Notes: generated by a model from the sequence alone, not told the origin. Shown: positions 33,215-45,985, counted from the stretch's first letter. The stretch: 64,000 bases of DNA from Platerodrilus igneus (GCA_036346225.1 JARFIW010000139.1:7378001-7442000); one strand, 5' to 3'. Program-made: numbers and translations.

Positions 33215-33789
33215 GGTTAAGTCAAGCACATTACGATAAACGATTGGTTTAAGACCTGATTCCTGTTCGCCTATTACCAAAAACTACTTTACAAGCAACC
33301 TATGGCGGGGCCATGACAATATTGTATCTTTTACAGTAAATCGTGAGAGAGAGCACTCTTAATTTCCTAAAATAACAACAAACTAACTTGCCCTGTACCA
33401 TACGGTTACTTTAATCCTAAATAGTCACAACTTAAGTTGAACTCCTGAATGTATATAATATTTAGAATTCTTCCTATAGATAGGGTAAGTCATGACTGGT
33501 GGAATAGGTTTTAGCCACATACAAAGGGATCCATTCTAAGCTTAAACGTTGTGTAACACTTACGTATTACGCTACATAATTACAGATCTACAACCGTTAA
33601 CATTTTTTTAAAATTAATTAAACTTAATAGTTGTAGAAAAAATCTAATGGAAACATAATAAATCAAATTAATATTTTATAACTTTGTGTAACAGTAAAAA
33701 AGCATTGAAGACATTCAAGTCGTCTATCTTCAACTCGAATGCATGCTTTACTAATTAGAGAATCGTACACCGTAGCCTCACAATTATTG
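33215..33789. other. No supported gene
   Basis: AT-rich sequence with nothing recognised. Confidence 0.4.
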
Positions 33790-35010
33790 TACACTTTAAA
33801 CCAACTTGCTACGTTCAGCGACGTAGTTTAACAAAAATAAAAACGAGGAAGAAAAAGAAGAAATTGACCGTGTCAATCGGCGAGTGGGCTGGGTAATATA
33901 CCTATAAAAAAATTAAGGGAGGCCTGAAATAAAAATATACTCACTCACGCACAATCAAACATTTACAAACTAAAAACCTATAATTTAAAAACAAGATTAT
34001 ATACAAAACACAATAATACAAAAAATGAACAATTCCGTAGGTACATAATATACATATTTACAAATAAAAAAAAGAATTATTTTTAACATGGTGAGCTGCA
34101 GTTTTTAGGTCACCCTCTGTATTAATATTGAAACAAGAAAAAGGAACAAAATTACCCCACTAAAAATCACAGCTCGAAATCAGCATTGTAAGTACGGAAT
34201 TCTATACGTAAAATTATCCTAATAAAGAAATCAGTAAACATTATAATATCTTCGCACATACAAACAACCAGTCATTTTACCACCAACAAGGTGATGCATC
34301 CGTAGACCCGTGTACATATGTTGTTTTCAACAACTACCGGATACCTATATAAGAAAATTAGTGTATACACACTCACCTTCGAGTCACCACCGTCGGGTTG
34401 GCTCCTACCGTCTGTAAAAACGGTGCGAAGCAGAGGTGCGCGTAATCCTGCCTTGGGGTGGTCCTCCCACCACAATAAGGGGCGACCATTTATTGTGGCT
34501 TTAAGGGCCACCGGAAGGAGGTATAGTAATTATAAATAAAATTAATTTATTGTCGTCGAAAAGTACAGTTTTATAAAACCCATAAATACCCACCATGCTG
34601 TAAGGCGTGCGTGAATTTTCATACAGAAAAACGGAAACAACCAACCATTCTACACGTGTTTTCCCTGAGTAGATTAAAAAGCAAATGAATATTAATTTCG
34701 TTTCACTAATGACCAGAGCTCAAAGTAATATTGTTGTTAAGAAAATAAAACTAGCAAAACACGGTTTATTGGAGTATTACGCTTCTTTAATTCGACGATG
34801 ATTTTAATGGAAAACACCTAAGAATCAATTATCAGATACCTAGAACCAGTTATCGCCTGTTTAATTTTAGCTTAAACTTTACGTTGAGGAATTCTTAGAA
34901 GGAGTATTTATTATTAATTAGGCTCTAGGATGTAACAATAAGAATCGAATTTATACAAATAGATAAATGAATTAACACACGAAAGAGTTATTTTAATTTA
35001 CTGAATTAAT
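33790..35010 (-). repeat. Dispersed family Y, copy 3
   Basis: The reverse complement of 34270-35000 aligns with 43040-43790 over about 700 bp. Shared blocks include TTCATTTATCT, ATAAATTCGATT, AACAGGCGATAAC, ACAACAATATTACTTTGAGCTC and GCACGCCTTACAGC. The part at 33790-33960 shares CAATCGGCGAGTGGG and the ACGTAG block with the 19-kb copy. On the minus strand, 34511-34377 is an open block (INGRPLLWWEDHPKAG...) that ends at AAG/GTGAGTG, a donor-like site. A TTTATAAAAC box lies about 100 bases upstream of the block. Confidence 0.65.
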
Positions 35011-35084
35011 TTTCGTTTTAACGCCAAAAGGATCTGAGTTGAAAATTATTAGACCGCTTATTTCTTATTAACAGAAAAAAATAT

Positions 35085-35590
35085 ATACGGGATGTTCAAA
35101 ATAAACGTAACAAACTGTTTCATACGTTTCCAAATATTAAAGTTTAATGGGTTTAAATCCGAACTTCTTACACGTTAGACCACTGGACCTTCATGTACGA
35201 TACATCGCTCAGGCTAGTAGGTACTCAACCACCTGCAAAACTTTCTTTCATAGTGACAAGGTGCACCATCTGGTTGATAGCTTCTCCTTTCACGGATTTG
35301 TGTGAAACTTCCTGAATAATTTCATGCAAGCGGTTGCTTAAAAGATTTTCATAACATTCCACAATTAATTGGAATTCAGAACTTCTATATTATAAATTCC
35401 TCTCAAAATCCCACGTCAAATCTTAATACCACAACATTGCTGAAGTTTTAATTGCATAATGGCAGGCTGATTGCCGATAGGTCTTGGGTGACTGTGATTT
35501 GTAATGAATTCGTTTCTTGTAGATAGAACCTCATCGGACCGTATTACGTTTGGAGTGACATCCTTATTCTTATTCGAGAGCTAACAACAA
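35085..35590 (-). pseudogene. Tc1/mariner-superfamily transposase fragment
   Basis: The minus strand encodes, with stops and shifts, TRNEFITNHSHPRPIGNQP, QPDGAPCHYERKFCRWL and SSDLNPLNFNIWKRMKQFV. These match the transposase core around the second catalytic Asp (QDGAP block) and the third acidic residue (DLxPLD block), which is Asn here. The left end, TACGGGATGTTCAAAATAA, looks like a mariner-type terminal repeat tip. The N-terminal helix-turn-helix is missing. Confidence 0.75.
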
Positions 35591-36654
35591 AATCGGTTAC
35601 CTGTTATTTTATCACGTAATAAATTTCTTTTAAATGTTTAACTGCTATATGTAATTTTATTATAATTTTAATTTAAAATTAAAGGATTTTTCTGAATATA
35701 TACGTAAATTGGCTGTCAATGATCGCCGCATAATAGTCGACCAATGAGAAATGGCTGTTTAGCGCAAGTGAGGATGTGATTCAGTCTCAGCAGTGAACTG
35801 AACACTTACTGGTATCTTGTAGTGAGGTGGGCAGATGTAGTCCTCCTTACTTATCCCTTCTACTCTATCTACCTTCGTCGAGAATCCCTTCCGCAGGAAA
35901 TGATCCAAAAGATTTGGATAGCCACGAACTTCTCCTAAAGATTGTCCTGAAGGCGCTTGTTTAAAAACTGTAATTACATAGTTTTCATTTTGTTTTCGTC
36001 TGGCTTTGTATTTTATGTATTTTGCAATACCTCGAAATATATGCAGTTTTTGACATGGTCAAATTAATTTCAAAATATATAAATTAATTAAAAAATATCG
36101 CAATGCATTAAAAGTATACAATTAACTTTAAATGTAACAGCTTTTAAATGCGACAAATAAACTCGAAGAGCGTACTCTTGAAACTGCAGTTTACATGCTG
36201 AAATGGTGTGGGTGTAGTTGTTTCTTTTGGAAGCGCGAGAATCAAAAAGAAAGATTGAATTGTGTCCCTATACATCGCGTAGTACTCCTTGGAGTATACA
36301 TAAACGCACCATCTTCATTTATTTCATTTCCAACATGGGAAATATTATCACTACCAACTACGTGGTATTGTGTTGTTGTAGTACTAATTTCTTTTAATCT
36401 TAGAAGATTCTAACAAAGTACTCGAAATAATAGTTAATGCCTATTTAGGAACCTTCGCCGATATTTTCTAGCTGCATCTCTACCATTTCCATCGCAATTG
36501 CTGCCGAGATATACAAGATCTGCATATTCCTTTTTACTCAAATCAGTCGTTGAAATTATTGAAGTCAAAATACTGCCTTTAATAAGCTGTCACTTAGTAG
36601 ATGAATACATTGTTTTAAATAAAGCAGCCATAGCTATCTTAAATCATTATAATG
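35591..36654. other. No supported gene
   Basis: AT-rich sequence. The 72-codon frame at 36195-36413 has no recognisable motif. Confidence 0.4.
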
Positions 36655-36790
36655 TTGTCCATTATTATTAGGTCTTCGGTCCTCGAACTGTTTGGACCTC
36701 CATTGTCTCCTATTCCGAACTAACCAAGCCAACATATTTTTTGAAATTCCAACAGTCTACATTTTTCACTATCTGTCCAATCTAAAAATA
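36655..36790 (-). pseudogene. LINE C-terminal fragment
   Basis: The minus strand reads CWNFKKYVGLVSSE, stop, then QTVRGPKT. This corresponds to the last about 40 residues of the same LINE group (compare NFREMCRLTQNRNN at 37 kb and NFMEMCRLVQTRKK at 51.6 kb). The 3' tail adjoins an ATT-rich run. Confidence 0.6.
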
Positions 36791-39113
36791 TACCTTATTT
36801 CACAAATATTCAGTATTACACTTAGGGGGTTAAGCAACTTGACGAATACCAAGATTCTCACCACTTAGATATTAACCGAATCAATGATTTTCCAATTACT
36901 CCTTTGGCACAATCAACATTTGTTGAGAATATTGTAAAATCAACACCTGTAGTTGTTTACGATAATCATCAGGTTTAAATACAATTACTTTTCATCATTC
37001 AGTTTTCCGCCCTCAACTGATTGAACGCGTCCCTACAATTATTTCTATTCTGAGTTAACCTACATATTTCCCTAAAATTCCCACTGTCTACAACTTTTGG
37101 TATCTCTGTACAATAGCCTAATCTAGGTCTACATCTACCACTCTTTTTCTCCTTTCTCTACTTGTGATATATGTCGCACTATTCCCTCAAAACCTGTCCT
37201 ATCATCATATCTCTCCTTTTTTTAACTTTTTTCCACATATTTCTTTCTTCCCATACCATTTCTAGAACCTCTTTGTTCTTAACTTTGTCCGTGCCTGATA
37301 TCTTCATCATTTGTCTATAGCATAGTATTTCAAAGGCTTAGCTTTTTCCTATTCGCTTCTCCTACTGTCCAGGTTTCACAGCGGTACAGTACTGTGCTCC
37401 GCACATATGCTTTCAGTAATCTTTTTTTTTGTTTCCGCGTTTTTTATCTTTTAACATAGTAGTCGTTTGTTCTTGTTAAATGCAGCACGACCTTGTGTTA
37501 ATCTTTGTGTTATATGTTTTGCACTTTTCCAATATTACGTTACTTGACTTCCTATGTAGCAGAAATTTTTAGCCTCTTGCAAGTTTTCGTTTCCTATTTG
37601 TATTCTAGTTTTTGACTTATTTCTCTCCTCCTTCACACACTAGTACTTTAGTTTTATTTTTGTTAATATTTTCATACCGTATCTCTTTATTAAGTACTGT
37701 TTACATTTCATTAAGGGCTGCTTCTAATTGTTCCTTGCTAGATGCTAATACCACTATATTATCTGTAAATCTAAGCATATCAACTGTTTATCCAGGTATA
37801 ATGATTCCAAATGTCTTTCTATATTTGACAATATTCATTGCCTCTTCGATACACATCATTGTCTCACGTTTTTCTCAATATGTACTTCTCTCCGTTCCTT
37901 CTCTAATTCTTTTACAGCTGTTGGCTCTTTGTATAATCTATGTACTATCCGTCTATCCCAATGACTCGTTCCAATCTTTTTGAGTATGTCGAACATCTTT
38001 TTACATTTTACATTGTCGAATGCTTTTTCCAGATCTACAATCTCTATATACACGCTTTCTACTTTTTTATTGTTTTCTCCATTATCACCCTTAGAGCTAA
38101 AATGGTCTCCCGTGTTCCCTTGTTACGCCTAAACCAAAATTGATCGTAAGTTGATCTTCTCCTAGTAATTATTCAGACCGTTTTTCCATCAGGCTCTGTA
38201 CAACTGTAAAACTTGTTGCTCGAAAATTTTCACATCTGTCCGCACCTCTCATTTTAGGTATAGTGACCATGATGTTACGCTTGAAAATCTTTGCGTGCCG
38301 CGGCTGTTTCATTCATATAGCTTACAAGCTGGAAAAATCGTTCTGTTACTGTTTGTGCAGCGACTTTTATAGTTTCTGCCTATACCTTATGTAAATCCGG
38401 TGCCTTATTATTTTTCATACCCCTTAATGCTAATTCAAACTCATCTTTAAGTACAAGATATCTCAAGTTAACCTTTTCAACGTCGGATTCCTGTTCTACT
38501 ACTTGTGGTTTCTGTCCTGCATACAAAGTCCCGATATATTCTTGCCATCTAATCGCTTTCTCTACATTTTCTATAATGATATTTCCTCCCAAGTCCCGTA
38601 TATTTTTGATGTACGGTTTTATATCCCTAAAATTCATTCTAATTAGATTGTATGTTCTGTCTATCTTTCCTATTTTCATCTTAATTTGTACCTTTTTACA
38701 GTTTCCATTAATCCATTGTTGTTTAACTTTCCTGTGTTTGCGAATTTTATAGCCTGTATAGCTTTGTATCTGTTTCTCTGCTTCATCTGTATGTTCTTTT
38801 ATTCTCGCCTTTCTTCTATTAAATTCAGAATATCCTTTGTTTTGCATGGTTTCTTATTTTCTTTTTGTTTATACCCCAGAATATTTCTAATCGCCATGTC
38901 TAAACAGGATTTTATGTTATTCCAACTTGTTTCTACTTCCTTAGTATCAGAAATTTTCCCAATGTCTTTCAGCAGTACGTTTGACTTTTTCTCATATCTT
39001 TTGTGGATATAATTATCTTTTAGATTCTCAAAGCCAAAATGCCTTTTTACGTTCTCTTTTTCAAAATTTTTAATTTAAACGCGGTTTTCATAATTACTAT
39101 GTTGTGGTCAGTG

Positions 39114-40777
39114 TGAAACTAATCTTTTCTTAAAGGCACCAGCCCCATTTTGGGTGGCAGTGAAACTAAGTCTTCCGACATAACTAGGGGTCTATTCCTT
39201 GGGTAGAGCTATGAGAAATGGGGGGGTAAGTCGAAATCTGTTTATAGGTCAAACTTAATCTAAACCAAATAGGCGCCACCAAGTCCGGACTTATTCATGA
39301 TAATGGCATGGCATATTTCTAAGGGCGGACGTGGAGACCCAAAGAAAAAAAGATCGCCTTCGATGACAAAAACCTGTCTTAATAAAATAAGACGCTGTTC
39401 CTGTAAGAAATTGTAATAGTTAGATCAATAAAAAAGTGGAACACTATTTGTGTCCAGCAAATATACATAAAGAAATAGTAAAAAGATATTTTCAATATAA
39501 AGTTGGCATCAAAATTCTACTCATAAGGATGTTAGCTTTATGTGTTTAGATTTGATCATATTTGATCAAAATAAAAAACTTTAATCTTGAACCAATTGTT
39601 TACTAAAAAGAATCTCTTTTAAAATAAAATGAATTGCAACAAAAATTTAATTAATAACTAAATTACTTCATGGTTTTCAACTTCAGGTTTATCTAAATTA
39701 TTTATAATCAAATATTTTACAGTATATTGTAAACTTGTTATACAAAAAAACTCCGACCTGTGCAGATCTGTTCAGGCAGATGACAAATTAATTACTTCTA
39801 AAAATGTTACTACTCAAGTTTTTCTTTTTTAAATTACATGTGCAAGTTTTAGTTTCTAAAAAGCAGATCACAAAAATACTCTTGTTTACATAACTTGTGC
39901 TAAAGCTGTTCGAAGCATTTGCTTTCAAGAATACATCTGTCAGCAGTATACTACAGAAAAATGAGTGACGTCAGTAACACCTGCTGTTGTTACTAACGAT
40001 TCATAATGAACCACGCGTGTTGTTTCTCAAAACATCAAAACAGTGAATTTTAATTTCGACACTGGAAAATCCAGCTCAGCAATAGTTGAAACTTTTATAA
40101 TATTCATGCTTTTACACATTAGAACAAATTAACGTGTTTCTAGTGTGAAACACATAAAAAGGACTTAAAGCTATCCACGAACCAAAAACTGCATTTCTCG
40201 CCTTGATGAGGTACTTGTTATTTCATACAAAGATCACTGCGTGTAGTGTGAACCAAGTTCATACTAAACAACTTCTACTATGGAGTTGCTCCACGTGTAG
40301 AATCAAATACGGCCACGATACATTCGGCAGCCGCTGCAATCCGGATGTTGAATCACGCCGCCTCACCAAAGTAGCATCCGTACGTTGTATAACAAAGTGG
40401 TCTTCATAAAATTGGTTTCTTAAATTTTCTATTTTCAGAGTTGCATTGTCAATTGTGGCATTATGTCTCGTCGCGCGCTATTCGAAGATGTGTCCTAACT
40501 CATCAAAGTTGATACGCAAATTGCCGGCCTGCAATTTTTGATACATCTTATTGCTTCTTCCACGTATGGCCGACCGATTACAAAACTAGCTCGGGCGACC
40601 GAGGCGTCCGAGGAGGGGACAGTCAAACAGAAACGCGCCTGCAAATAGCTGTAGAAGACAGATATTTAACCACAAATAGAATACCAATACAATACAATAC
40701 TATTGTTTTAATAAAAGTGTTTTATTATTCTCGCAATTTTATGAAGGGATTTATTAATCAAAAATAAAATTGTTACA
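39114..40777 (+). mobile_element. Solo LTR-like element, copy 2, inserted in the LINE
   Basis: It begins TGAAACT, ends GTTACA and is flanked by AGTG (39110-39113 and 40778-40781). It aligns with 10278-12000 over nearly its whole length, for example AGTCTTCCGACATAACTAGG, GGCGCCACCAAGTCCGGAC, TGACGTCAGTA and TTTATTAATCAAAAATAAA. Excision joins ADIG and TDHNIVIM in the LINE endonuclease, which independently confirms the boundaries. It lacks the 66-bp duplication seen in copy 1. Confidence 0.85.
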
Positions 40778-41342
40778 AGTGCCTATATCTGCTTCTGGTA
40801 GCTTCTACAGTCTTCTACTTGATTCCTAATCCGCTGTCGAACAAAAATGTAATCTGTTTGATATCTCCCTGTCTCCTGGCATCTTCCATGTGTATCGTCT
40901 TCTAGCATGATGTAGAAATAATGTGTTTGTGATTGTTAAATTGTTTTTGTCGCAGAATTGTACTAGCCTATTTCCCGTTGTTTCTCGTGTCTAAATCGAA
41001 TAAACCTACTACCACTCCTTCCCTATCCTCACCTACCACTGCATTAAAATCTTCCGCAGTTAAATATATTTTCATGTTTTTTTACGAATTTTAATGTGTA
41101 TTCGATATCTTTGTAGATCGCTTCTACCTCTTTCTCTCTGTAGCTAGAGGTGGACATGTATACTTGAATTATTACTGCTTTTTGTAATAGTTTTCTACAT
41201 AGTACCCTATCTTTTTTTGCCTAACTATCCCCACACCCGATTCTCCTTCCTCGGATTCTGTATGAATCGCTCTAAAGTCTTCGTTCACAAAATCTCCCAC
41301 CTCTGGACACCGTCCTTCGCTAATCCCTACTGTTTCTAATGC

Positions 41343-41639
41343 TGGCGGCTCCGTGGCGTAGTAGTATGTGTGTGACTACTACGGCCAAGGTCCCGAGTTC
41401 GAATCCCAACACGGTCCGCTTGAAAAATGTTAGGCGAGCATTTTTCACAAAAATACACCCCCGTTCGGATGAGAGGTAAAATGGAGGTCCCGTGGGTGAG
41501 TGTTGTAACGCACGTTAAAGATCCCTACCTTGCTTGAAACAGCAAGGGTTCGGCAAAATTCCAAATTTTCCAGGTAAAACAAATTCGCTTCTTGGCCAAT
41601 GTAGTACCTTCGGGAGGAGCATTGGGAAAAAATCACATG
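41343..41639 (+). mobile_element. tRNA-derived SINE, copy 3, inserted in the LINE
   Basis: 297 bp. The head is GGCGGCTCCGTGGCGTAG with an A box (one base short of TGGCGTAGTTGG) and a B box AGTTCGAATCC. The body is shared with copy 1, and the tail ends AAATCACATG. Flanking TAATGC (ends 41342) and TAATGC (41640-41645) are the probable target duplication. It splits the LINE endonuclease between LVLDAL and ETVGIS. Confidence 0.93.
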
Positions 41640-41870
41640 TAATGCATCTAATACTAACCTATTCATTTTAATTTTTAAATTTTCAGGCGTGCCTACTTTT
41701 TTCATGGGTCTATCGTTCCACGCTAACTCGCAAGACCTTCCCGGGTCTACTTTTCTTCTTATTAATCTTGTCGATCGCATCTTCCCAAGTAGTTGCCTCC
41801 AGGAGATCGAAATGAGGGACTATTTTAACTCCGTAATGTTGTATCCTAAAGAATGCCATCGTTTTTTAAA

Positions 41871-43020
41871 ACGTTTTTAGTACATTGTGTACCCGGGAGG
41901 TAATGTGGTGCTTTCCTCTTGCTTTTTACATCACAGTGTTGTGTCTTAGAATGCCATACCGACCTCTGTGGTCTTTGCCACTCTAAGTACCAATACAGCT
42001 CTGCCCTCTTTCGAGACTTGTCTTAGTCTAGTTCCTCAGTAAAGACGCCACGCACGCACACGCCCACACCTTCTCATAAATAACTACACTGGGATTCTGT
42101 GTTATTTTCTTTTGAACGATTTTAATTCTTTTCGGGTTTTATACTTGGTGTTGGTATTATTCTTTTTGGTTTTTTCTTTTCTTTATTTCCTCTCGTTCCA
42201 CGTTCCCTATCCTTTTGCTGGTCTTCTTTGTTGCCGGTTCTTAGTCCGCTTGTGTTTCTTCCATCTGCTCCTGTGATAGGTGCTTTCTATTACGTCCTTC
42301 TTCCTTCGGGAGCCACGACTCAGTCGACCGTAGGACTAGTCAGCATTACTTTTCGTCCGGTTTTCGTTTGGTGCGTTCCTTTGCTACCATAGTTGAGAGT
42401 ACATCGTTTCCTTTTACCAGCGTCCCCCCTCTGTTCCTCTCGTTCTCCCTTGTTGTCCTTTTTTTTCTTACTTGAGGCTTGACACCTTTGTCATTTTGGT
42501 TCGCACTGTTGGTTCTCGTCTTCGTTTCGGTTCTTCTTTTGAGGTTGATAACTTTCCTCTTTCTTTTTGAGATACATCCGTCCTATGACGACTTTGCAGT
42601 GTCCATGCCATTCCATTTTTGTCCTCGATGATTCTTACCTTTCCTTTTCCTCTTCATATGTGCTTTCATTTTTGGTTTTGTCCGGTTCCTTGGTCCGTCG
42701 AACCGGATGAAAATTTTTTTTAGTTCATTTTTGTTTTTTTTGAGTGTTTTCTTTAGTTGTTTTTATTTCGAAACAAAATCTCTTCTAGTTTTCTTTTCAG
42801 CGAATGTTCCTTTTAGTTGTTTGGGTTTCTTCCTTTTTTTTGTAGTTTGGCCCTGCCCGCTTCATTACTTTTGTTTTTCTCCTTTTTCTCTTTCTTTTCT
42901 ACCCCGACCTTTTAATTTTGCTGGGGGGAAATTTGTTACGTTTAATTGCTGCATAAATTAATTACCCTATTTGCCTACCTGATTAATTATCTGTTCCTCT
43001 AAAGTCCATCTCTACTGTTA
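41871..43020 (-). other. Strand-asymmetric region: T/C-rich on +, purine-rich on -
   Basis: From about 42090 to 42960 the + strand is strikingly poor in A. The minus strand reads as Lys/Arg/Glu-rich codons with few stops over about 250 codons (for example KRKRKVINLKRRTETKTRT and KERTKRKPDEK). It lies directly upstream of the minus-strand LINE, so it may be that element's first ORF or 5' region. The + strand frame at 42707-42961 is a Phe-rich artefact of the T-rich strand. Confidence 0.4.
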
Positions 43021-43800
43021 AATAAAATCGCTAAGATATAATTACTAATAAATACGCTGTCTATAGATTCCTTAACGCAAACCCCTTTTTCTTGTACAAC
43101 GAAAATTAATTCCGTAAATTTAAAATAGCCTTGTCCGTTCTTAATTCATTTATCTGTTGTATAAATTCGATTGGTATTGTTAAACCCTTCAACTACTTAA
43201 TTGTAATGCTCTTTCTCAGAATTCATCAACGTAAAATGTATGCCATAATTAAATAGGCGATAACGTAGTTTCCAGTATCCGATAATTAATTCTAACGTGT
43301 TTTCCCTTTAAAAAAATTCTTCGAATTAGAGCTGCGTATTATTTCAAAAAACTCAAATTTTCTAGTTTTGAAGCCTTAACAACGATATTACTGTGAGCTC
43401 TGATTCTTGGTTAAACGGAATGAATATTCACTTTCTTTTCAACTGGCAACAAGAAAACATCTAGTTGGTTTTGTCGTTTTGTTTTGCTTTGTGACAAATG
43501 TGTGCACGCCTTGCGGCGTGGTTAGTATTTGGGGTTTTTATAGTAACATACTTTCCAACTACAATGAATTAATTTTCTGTGTAAATTATTCTAGCTTCCG
43601 TCCGGTGGCCTTATAGTCAAGATAAATGGTCGTCCTCTGTTAGAATGGGAGGCCAAGTGAACTCTTGCTGGGCGTAGGCCCACCTATCCGCTGCCGTGGA
43701 CCAACTAGTACGTCAACACCGACGTCAGCAACTAAGGGAGTGGGTGTTTTCGACCCTACTTGCGTTTGCGACCCTATCGATTTGGGGTTTTCCTGTTTAA
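43021..43800 (+). repeat. Dispersed family Y, copy 4
   Basis: This aligns with the reverse complement of 34270-35000. The block at 43610-43660 encodes LIVKINGRPLLEWEAK, then a stop. It parallels ALKATINGRPLLWWEDHPK in copy 3 (one base is missing relative to copy 3 just before it). The donor-like GTGAGTG of copy 3 is AGTGGGTG here. GCACGCCTTGCGGC at 43504-43517 and the TTTTTATAGTAACA block sit where copy 3 has its TATA-like box. Confidence 0.65.
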
Positions 43801-45861
43801 GATCATACCTTTCCCAAATTTAATTCTGATATATATGTAAATTATGGAACGGTTCTGGTATTGATTGCGATTGTGTCGATGCATTAATATTTGTTTGGAA
43901 ATAACTAAAAATATACTACTTAATGATGGGAAAATGGCTTATTTGTAATTTAAAAATACTGCAATCTAGTCTATTTTGATATAGCGTTGAAAATGTGGTA
44001 TTCGATTATCAGTAACATTTATTTATGAAAATTATACATTGGGTTTATGTACGTGTTTTCTGCAAGGTTATTTTCTGGTTCATTAATCGTTACTCCGTAT
44101 CTAATATAAATTATTAATTGGTATGTTACATTTCTATAATTTTTCGCTGATAGTTAGACAACTTTTAATACACGTTGTTCATAATTCTATGAGTTTGATG
44201 TATATTCGTGTTGTTTGAGAACGCTCCGACCGGTTGTTGTACGGAATCAGATATTAATCGGGTGTTTCATTATCGTTTGTAGGTTCGCTTGTTAGAAGGA
44301 AACCATAAGTTTGGTTATACGAGTTTACCGAAGGTATTTTTCACAAACGCGTTTTATTCAATTAGCTTTCTGGTTATTTTATAAACACATGGATGTTTTT
44401 AGGAGAAATAACATTGATGTGATTTGATTATCTAAAAATTGATGTTTTTGAGGGAAGTTACGATTGGAATTTAATTATTATTAAGATACCAGCTTAAACA
44501 AATAAAATTGCTCTCCGTTATAAAAATGAGTCCTGTTGCGTGATACAGATGGATAGTTCGTTCTAAGTTTCCAAATGTTACAATCCGGGCTATAGTTTTC
44601 TGTGATACAAGTAATTCAGCTCGCACCATTCCACATTTTAAAAATATACTTTAAATGCACATTTTATTGGTTTGTATACGTTCACATACAATATTGTGCA
44701 ACACATTTTTGTACATTTCCACTTCGTATTTGATTTAACTATTAGATTACAAGGGTTTTAAGAAAATACGTCTTGAACTTCTACAATTCTTAAAAACAAT
44801 TATTTTGGCGTATTCTAATACTGTTTTAAATATAGTTAACGCGATTGAAAGGGATCGTAAATTTCGCTATATACAAATTATGCAATAATATAATCATTAC
44901 AGACTTAGATTTTTATTAATGGATTAGAGACACGAGGATTGTTTTCTCTGCATCTATAAATTTTAAATTTGTCTTTGTGCACATCGTCGTTCATGGATTC
45001 GGAACATATGAAAGAATCTGGGCGACCATATGGTAAGAGACAACGTTGTTTGTTTTGCAGAATTCCTTTGATGATGGTTTCAATGTCGTAAAATTTTCCA
45101 GGGACGAAGACAGGACGTTTGGAAGTGCATTTGAAGGCATCTTTCCACCAGTGGATGATATATTACTGTGATATCGTTGCAATAACCGGGTGCCCCATTT
45201 CTGTGAAATAAAAAGGTAACAATTTTTTCTTTTTGTCAATCTTAATTTTTGATTTTAATTTTTAATTTCTAATTCCTCGGCTAGCTGAGTTTTAACTACG
45301 CACGGAGCTTGCGACAATACGACAACAAAGAATTTTAATTTTCTTTTTACCTCTACTTCCTATGCCTTTAAAACAAAACACCATTAAGCACAACTTCTAT
45401 AATATTCGTGAAATATTTACAGCGTACAAAAACGTTTAAGAATTATTTGAATAGAACCTCCTTTTAATAATTGAACTAAATTCTTTCAATAATTATCATT
45501 GCCGTTAATTAAACAAACCCTTATTATTAATATTTAAAGCCCTATGAACGTTCATTAAACTTCCTTTAATCTTTACGAAATTTATAAGGTGTACTAAAAC
45601 AATCTTTGTTGACCTCTCACATACAGTTTTCATGAGAGCAATGTTTAAAATATTCATAAATAAAAATACAACAAAATATTCAGATTAACTAACCTGTTGT
45701 CTCCAGTTCGAGCCAGTCTGCTCCAACTGCTCACGTTTCAGCTTAGTGATTTAAATAGTCCACCGTTGAATCCAGATCTACTTTAGATATGGTTTGCATT
45801 TTTCTTAGTATAGTTTCTCCTGATAATTCATAAGTTATTTTAGCGTCCTTGTTAAACTTCC
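43801..45861. other. AT-rich non-coding stretch
   Basis: No supported gene. A CCATATG/GTAAGAG donor-like site at about 45031 stands alone. The 82-codon minus frame at 44991-45239 has no motif. Confidence 0.4.
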
Positions 45862-45985
45862 TGGTTAGATCTAGTAATTGTTTAGATGCCTATTATGCTT
45901 CCCCGTAGGATCCAGTAATTGTTTAAATACTCGTTGAATTTCCATATCGGATCCAGTAATTATTCAGAGTCTTTTTAAGGATTAA
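45862..45985 (+). repeat. Three-copy short tandem repeat, period about 41-44 bp
   Basis: GATCTAGTAATTGTTTAGA, GATCCAGTAATTGTTTAAA and GATCCAGTAATTATTCAGA recur at similar spacing with diverged intervening sequence. Confidence 0.55.

Larger units (their letters stand above)
36985..41870 (-). pseudogene. Endonuclease-reverse transcriptase LINE, nearly full length, interrupted twice
   Basis: Minus-strand order: N-terminal linker (WEDAIDKINKKKSRPG, near 41.8 kb); endonuclease start (ENLKIKMNRLVLDAL, then ETVGISEGRCPEVGDF and ESGVGIV); QVYMSTSSYREKEVEAIY; YQTDYIFVRQRIRNQ; ADIG/TDHNIVIM at the solo-LTR junction; connector (38847-38380); motif A VDLEKAFDNVKCKK (38053-37856); motif C LRFTDNIVVLAS, where the catalytic FADD is FTDN; C-terminus NFREMCRLTQNRN near 37.05 kb. 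A SINE (41343-41639) and a solo LTR (39114-40777) lie in the endonuclease. Removing each restores the motif order. Stops and frameshifts are scattered throughout. The purine-rich minus strand up to about 42.96 kb may be its N-terminal ORF. Confidence 0.85.

Noticed and set aside
37612..37983. 123-codon + strand frame
   Set aside because: Antisense shadow of the minus-strand LINE reverse transcriptase.
10278..40777. The two 1.7-kb LTR-like copies as the two ends of one giant element
   Set aside because: They have different target duplications (ATGT and AGTG), and the DNA between them is an unrelated mixture of insertions.
41445..41780. 111-codon minus frame as a single gene
   Set aside because: It is a chance fusion of LINE endonuclease codons with SINE sequence in antisense.
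42707..42961. 84-codon Phe-rich membrane-like protein
   Set aside because: A product of the T-rich strand; the opposite strand reads better as a charged protein.
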